Part shown: positions 58,543-64,000 of the stretch, piece after piece
Layout of the letters: each line of letters starts with the position of its first letter
Position numbering within the stretch: position 1 is the first letter of the stretch
Translations under genes and position numbers: made by a program
Assembly: GCA_025200525.1 (NCBI GenBank)
Contig: CM045767.1
Location: 3,049,437 to 3,113,436, forward strand
DNA: 64,000 nucleotides
Origin: Camellia lanceoleosa
Taxonomy: Eukaryota > Streptophyta > Magnoliopsida > Ericales > Theaceae
Direction: 5' to 3'
The notes under the pieces: model-generated
The model's input: only the letters and a program-made list of their open reading frames with translations
Databases searched by the model: none
Told to the model about the DNA's origin: nothing

Positions 58543-61500
58543 TGTAGACACCCCATTTTTGACTGACCTTAAGACTCAGACATCACCGATTGAACGCTTG
58601 GTGATGTTGCATATTGTGCTCGTTCTAAAGTTGCGGAATCTCGACCGCGAGCCTTGTCCCCGGACTTCCGGACTCTTTTGTGCCTTGCCTCGGTTTGCGA
58701 AGCAGGCCCTGTTTTCTTTGTTTTCTCTTCCCGAAGGGAGGGAGAGGTCTCGTAGACCATCTCTCAGTGGCCGTGGGCTACGTTTCATGGTCGTAGGCCA
58801 TTTTTCCCGTTTGGAGCCTGGTTTTCGGTTTTCGGAGCTGTCGGCCGTGTGCCTCAGTTCGGGACCGCTTAACCACCTCTGTTTGCTCCGATTTTTGGCA
58901 TACACCTTGTTTCCTCCCTTTTGAGGGACACTGTGGCCTGAGAGACCAACTTCGTGGTCGAACGCCACCTCCGGTGCTTAACAGCCTGTTTTCGGGGCCC
59001 CGGGCTGCGCGTTTCGGCCCCCGAACCTTCGTTTTGCATCGGTTTGGGTTCATTTTTGGTGGAGACCTTATTTTCATTATTAGGAAGGTTGTAGAAGGGT
59101 GGGAGGCCAGCAATTGTTCTGAAGACCAGCTTTATTCCTTCATCGCTCTTCATCGCCCGTTTTCTTCACTAGAAAGTTGACTTTTTCCATTCCCGGGCCA
59201 CTTTTTCTGACTTTCCACCACACCATTGTGTTGTACACACCTGGGAGGCCACCAATATGGATAGGTCGGCCATCAATTGTTCTTAACCCTTTTGAACCCC
59301 TCTAAAAAGTTGGTTTTTCTCTCTCTTGGGTTACATTTTCTGGGTTTTGACCATACAGCTGTGTTGTACACACATAGGAGGCCACTTTTCTGGGGTGGCT
59401 GGCCAGCAACTTTGTTGACCCTTTTGACCCCTGGCCGGCCGGCTAGGGGAGGTGGCTGGCCGGCCACCTGAACCTCTTGAACCTGGCCGGCCAAATTTCT
59501 CTCTCCTGGTGCATGCCAGCTGTGCCAGTTATTTTGCACCAGACCCCTGCCCGAGGGTCTGCCCTTTTGGGGGGGAAATTTGAATTTGTTTTCCCCCCCC
59601 CCCTTTTCTTCACTCCTCTCCCTCTATATAACCAGCACCCCTCCTCCATTTCTAAGGGTTAGAAACCAACTGAGGCACCATATACACATACTCCCCCTAT
59701 ATCTATACTTCAACCCTCCAAAACCCTAGTTTCTTGGCCCTTTTGCACTAGAACCCATAGCCTACCACCTCCATCGTCCATTCCAGCCCCTTGGAAGCCA
59801 TTTGTAGAGGTTGAAAGCTCATTTCCTTGGACCAAAGGTTGCTAGAGGTTGGCTCTACAAGGGTAAGCTCCTATTTTTCCCATTTTTTCACTATTTTGTG
59901 CTATATCTTAGCCCCTTTTGCTTACATTTTTGGGCTCCAACCCAAACTAGAAATAGTCTTATTTTGAGCTCATCTTCATGTTTGATCAATGATCTTTCTC
60001 TGTTTGAGGCCATCTTCTGCCCCTTTCCCTTTATCCCTCTTTTAGGGCTATTTCTTGCATGATACATTAGCCCTGTTTGTAAGCATTTTTGGGCTTTGAG
60101 CCAAACTGTAAAGTACCTTATTTTGAGCCCCTATTCAACTTTGTTGTAGGGCTCTTTGCTGTTTGAGGCCAAATGCTGCCTCTTGCTCTCTATCTCTCTT
60201 TTGGGGCTATTTTTGCATCATATTTTTGCCTTACTTGTGAGCATATTTAAGGTTTTTCATAAACTATAAAGTATCTTTTTTTGAGCCCCTATTAAAATTT
60301 TTTGAAGGGCTCTTTACTGTTTGAGGCCTTTTGCTGTCCTGTTTGTTCAATCTCTCTTTTAGGGCTGTTTTTGCATGATACATTAGCCTTATTTGTGAGC
60401 CTTTTTGGACCTCGACCTAAACTGAAAAAAGTATTGTTTTAGCATCATCTTCTTTTTTGATTAGGTCTATTCTCTGTTTGGAGTCATCTTCCCCTATGCA
60501 TGCTTCATTCTTTCATGATTAGGGCTATGCATTAGAGCACTTGCATTGGCCATGATTTGGCCTCTTAGCCACTGAAATCCAGTGGATTTTCAGTGGCTTA
60601 GGTGTGTTCTTGAAGGCCAAAAGCAAAGGGGGGTGACCCTCTCTCTCCTTGTTTTGCTTGATGGTCTTTTTGGCCATCCAAAGAGGCCCTATCTTGCATG
60701 CTTTTTTGACTGATTTCAGGGCCAATTTGATGAGTTTTAGGACTATCATATTTGATTTTCAGAGTTGATTTTGCTATACTAAGTGTCCTTGATGTATGTG
60801 CTTAATAACCCCTTTGTATGCCCTCTAAAAGAACCCATCATTTGTGCATGTGTTGGCTGCATTTCAGAGGTTATTTAGGCATGTTTTGGCATGTTTTATT
60901 CACTGATTTTTACTGGTTTGATGAGTTCTCACCTGCTTCATATACATGCCATGTAAACCATGTTTGCTAGTCAAAGTTGCATGCTATTTTAGTCCATCTT
61001 GCTAGCATCTTTTGGCCATGCTTTGAACTAGAAATGTTCATGTTTTGGGACTGCCTTGGTTCTTTCTTTATGCTTCATGATCAAATAATGCATGCTTTGT
61101 ATAGCTATAGGTCAATACATGTGCTTAGTTTTGTGTTTCGGGACCATTCCATGCATCGGGTGCCATGTTTCCATGTTTTGGGATCATTTTGTATCACATT
61201 TTAGTGCTGAAACTTGCATGTTTGTATGCCATATTTCATGCCTTGCCATGCCTTGTTAGAGTGGCCTTTGTGCCTTAAGATCGGTCCTCGGTTTACGTGC
61301 ATGTGTGCACGCATCTCGAGTGTCTCATTTTCATCTCACGGCCGCTGATGTGAGTGTGGCTGAGGTCCACTCATGTTGGTGTAAGTCCATTATGCATTGT
61401 GTATGCCATTTCAATCCATAGCATTGCGTATGCTAGGTTGTATGTTAGAGCATCGTGTATGCCATGTTACATCGTGCATTGTGTATGCCATTTCGTAGCA

Positions 61501-63234
61501 TTGTGTATGCTAGGTTGTATATTAGTTGCATAGTGCATGCCAACTCATTTGCATTGTGTTTGGGATAGGAGTTAGCCCGAGCACGGGAAACGAGGGACGT
61601 TTCGTACTTTGAGTGACGGAATGTGTCTCAATTCCCAGTCGCCGACACTCCGGATTATCCATGATGGAATTTAGGCCTTGTTGTGTTTTCATGTGCATTC
61701 ATTCCATATTGAGTCATGCAAATCGACTCCTCGACCATCATGCATCGAGATGCGCGATTGGTGGCACAAGGATCGAGGACTACGCTCCCTGAAGAGTAGT
61801 CAAGCATACATATGTGAAAATACTTTGCCATGCCCCTTTCTTGCTCTCTGTTGCAGCAAATCAAGAATCAACAGTCTTTCGGAGCTTTGCACAATATTCC
61901 GGGCATAATTGTAAACAGAGGCTAATTGGGGCATCGCAATGGATTTCCGTGCAAGGCAACCCGAACATGCATCATTCATCATCCGGAGCAAAGTTGAGGC
62001 AGTCCCTAGCTTGCATGCTAATTTACTGCTTTCCTAGATTAATTTGTTAATTAATTAGGATTTTGTATTTATTCGGACTGTAATCATTCATTTGGGACTG
62101 TATATTATTTGGACCCTCCGAGCGAGGGCACAATTGTAATAAGTGTGCGTACATGTGATGTATGTCTTCCCAACCCACGTCTTTCTCCCTTTTATTTACT
62201 AGCTTATGATGGTTAGATTAAGGCATGTTTCAATTAGCATACAGTATGATAGCATGTTTGCATTCATTCATCTGTTTTGCATGCACCGAGCTCGGCGCAT
62301 CATACTCACTACATTGTATTTCAATTCCAAGTTGAATACATGTTAGTTGTAGCATTCCATATGCCATGTTTAGAATAGCTGAGCCTATCTTAGTTGCATT
62401 CTTGCATGTGTTGCATTAGGCATTTCTGTGTAGTTAGGATCATGCATGGATTTCTAACACAGTTTCTATTTTGGCTTGGAGTACTCGGTAAGTTTTTATG
62501 CTTTAGCATCCTTGCATGTGTGTGAGTGACTGCCATGATAGCATGCTTGCCATAAGGCTATTTGCTGATGTGATATAACTGCCTAAATGCCTGTGGGTGA
62601 AGGTTGGGTTATTTGCATTGGAACAAATCATCAGCTGTGAGTTTTAAGTCCACTAGATAGTGGCAAAACCATCTTTTCTAAGCCCACCCGAGGGTGGCAA
62701 AATCTGCATTTTAAGCCTACCTGCGGGTAGCAAATCATCTTTTAAAAATAAACATGAAATGTTTTGTTCCAATTCAGGCGATCCAGTCTATACTTGTATG
62801 CTGTGCGCATCACATAGTAAATCTAAGCTAATAACCGGAATAAGAATGCATAATGTTTTCAAAACTAGATATCATGGTTAGTAGAGGCCGATCTTTGATC
62901 GGGCGAGCGGGGGTGCTCACGAAGTGACCTTCGCCAATCGTACCCAAGTTCCCGAGCCGAGGCAACTTTTGTCATGACGGACACGTGGCCTTAGGCAACG
63001 AGTCAGGATTTCTTAAATTTTCCAAAATAAAATATTTAGGTGGCGACTCTGTATCTAGCAAAGCAGTCCATGTTTGACACTTCTTTCAAAAATATATTTT
63101 TCTCAAAACGATTTGCTGGATTTGGACTCTTTGGTTCAGATTACGAACCGTGAAAAATTTGAGTCCGAATTGTAGTGAGCCCAAAACGAACAGAACGGGA
63201 CTCATCCCTCCCGGGGCGTTCGGGGACGTCTACA
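58543..63234 (+). repeat. 3' LTR of the giant element
   Basis: It starts TGTAGACACCCC and ends GACGTCTACA. It keeps an intact TATA (CTATATAACC, 59624-59633) and GGCCGGCC motifs (59433, 59458, 59485). A donor-like AAGGGTAAG (GT 59863) and acceptor-like TTGCAG (AG 61855) are also present. It differs from the 5' LTR mostly by scattered transitions and small indels. Confidence 0.9.
59863..61856 (+). other. Possible intron inside the LTR
   Basis: The donor-like AAGG|GTAAGC lies about 230 bp after the TATA. The pyrimidine-rich acceptor CTTGCTCTCTGTTGCAG|CAAATC lies at 61840-61862. The same pair occurs in the solo LTR at 27412-29491. In the 5' LTR the donor is kept but the acceptor is mutated to TAAC. 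The opposite-strand LTR at 33330 and the short LTR at 17003 keep the acceptor. Confidence 0.35.
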
Positions 63235-64000
63235 GATGGCCGAGAAGTCGAATTGCACGACTCAATATAAAATGAATGCACATGAAAACACCACAAGACC
63301 AAGACTCCACCATGGATAATCCGGAGTGTCGGTGACCCGGAATTGAGACACATTCCGTCACTCGAAGTACGAAACGTCTCTCGTTTCCTGTGCTTGGGCT
63401 AACTCCTATCCCAAACACAATACAATATGCATGACACGCATGAATGCAATCCTAACATGCAACCTAGCATACGCAATGCTATGAAATGGTATACACAATG
63501 CTCGATGTAACATGGCATATACAATGCTCTAGCATATAACCTAGCATACATAATGCTATGAATTGAAATGGCATACACAATGCATAATGGACTTACACCA
63601 ACATGACTGGACCTCAGCCACACTCACATCAGCGGCCATTAGATGAAAAATGAGACAACGGAAATGCGTGCACACATGCACGCAAACCGAAGATCGAACC
63701 TAAGGCACAACATGTAATTCTAACAAGGCATGGCAAGGATGAAGCATGGCATTCAAACATGTAAATTCCAGCACTGAAATATGATGCTAAAAGGTCCCGA
63801 AACATGGAAACATGGCACCCGATGCATGAGATGAGCCCCGAAACTCAAAACTAGGCACATGTATTGACTTATGGCTACACAAAGCATGCATTATTTGACC
63901 ATGAACCACAAAAATAGAGCCAAGGTAGTCCCAAAACATGAACATTTCTAGTTCAAAACATGACCAAAAGATGCTAGCATGATGGACTAAAATAGCATGC
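63235..64000 (-). repeat. Opposite-strand Tat/Ogre-family LTR, right fragment (runs off the window)
   Basis: After GATGG it continues the LTR interrupted at 33422, collinear in reverse with LTR positions equal to about 61770 down to 60978. It reaches the window end with more than 2 kb of LTR still expected. Only part of the copy is visible, so whether it is a solo LTR is unknown. Confidence 0.85.

Larger units (their letters stand above)
33423..63234 (+). mobile_element. Giant Tat/Ogre-like Ty3/gypsy retrotransposon (~29.8 kb)
   Basis: It is bounded by TG...CA LTRs (33423-38055 and 58543-63234) and a perfect 5-bp duplication GATGG (33418-33422, 63235-63239). A primer site (38061-38077) and polypurine tract (58530-58542) are in place. 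Sense order: gag, protease with G-patch-like tail, RT, RNase H, second (archaeal-type) RNase H, integrase. RT-RH-INT order marks Ty3/gypsy; the second RNase H, very large size and extra antisense modules mark the Tat/Ogre lineage. Two antisense coding modules follow pol. The internal region is about 20.5 kb, or about 16.3 kb without the later insertion at 48177-52314. Stops and frameshifts in gag, pro, RT and integrase show that this copy is dead. Confidence 0.9.

Overview
The window looks like nuclear DNA of a eudicot, probably woody. It is AT-rich and gene-poor, with a plant-specific WW-domain gene, a CBL-interacting protein kinase fragment, plant LTR retrotransposons and small DNA transposons. 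No rRNA or tRNA gene, CRISPR array or bacterial operon was seen. All coordinates and family names come from reading the sequence; no database search was run.

Layout. 1-8.8 kb: one convincing host gene, a two-exon CFL1-like WW/zinc-ribbon gene on the minus strand (928-2291), then a CIPK fragment (4936-5337) in AT-rich spacer with small MITE-like repeats. 8.8-12.8 kb: a decayed PIF/Harbinger element (9272-12045, perfect 13-bp inverted ends, ORF1 remnant, no visible transposase), flanked by two related MITE-like repeats, one split by a hAT-like MITE. 13.8-22.5 kb: a degenerate minus-strand Ty1/copia element with 5-bp duplication AGTTT; its reverse transcriptase is split by a 2,992-bp LTR-only insertion (duplication CATGG). 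22.7-26.0 kb: an inverted-repeat element and a Ty3/gypsy-like LTR. 26.1-64 kb: a nest of LTR elements.

The centre of the nest is a ~29.8-kb Tat/Ogre-like Ty3/gypsy element (33423-63234) with ~4.65-kb LTRs, a perfect 5-bp duplication (GATGG), primer-binding site, polypurine tract and degraded gag, protease with G-patch-like tail, RT, two RNase H domains and D,D35E integrase. Downstream of pol it carries two antisense coding modules with plant-mobile-domain similarity. The first is split by a 4.1-kb solo-LTR-like element (48177-52314, duplication TACCT), which itself holds a 694-bp hAT-like element (50677-51370, 8-bp duplication CCCCTACC). The second has a likely intron filled with a 104-bp tandem array. 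The 30-kb element sits inside an opposite-strand LTR of its own family (31952-33422 plus 63235-64000), which appears to sit in yet another LTR.

The best candidates for something little described are: an ~18-bp GGCCGGCC-centred palindrome shared by the LTR promoter and the upstream regions of both antisense modules; the 104-bp array, open in all three forward frames; four pairs of CGCTCGAGCG palindromes at exactly 20-bp pitch in the solo LTR; and conserved splice-like signals that would put a ~2-kb intron inside the LTR. The retroelement reading frames are broken, so these copies are almost certainly not autonomous.
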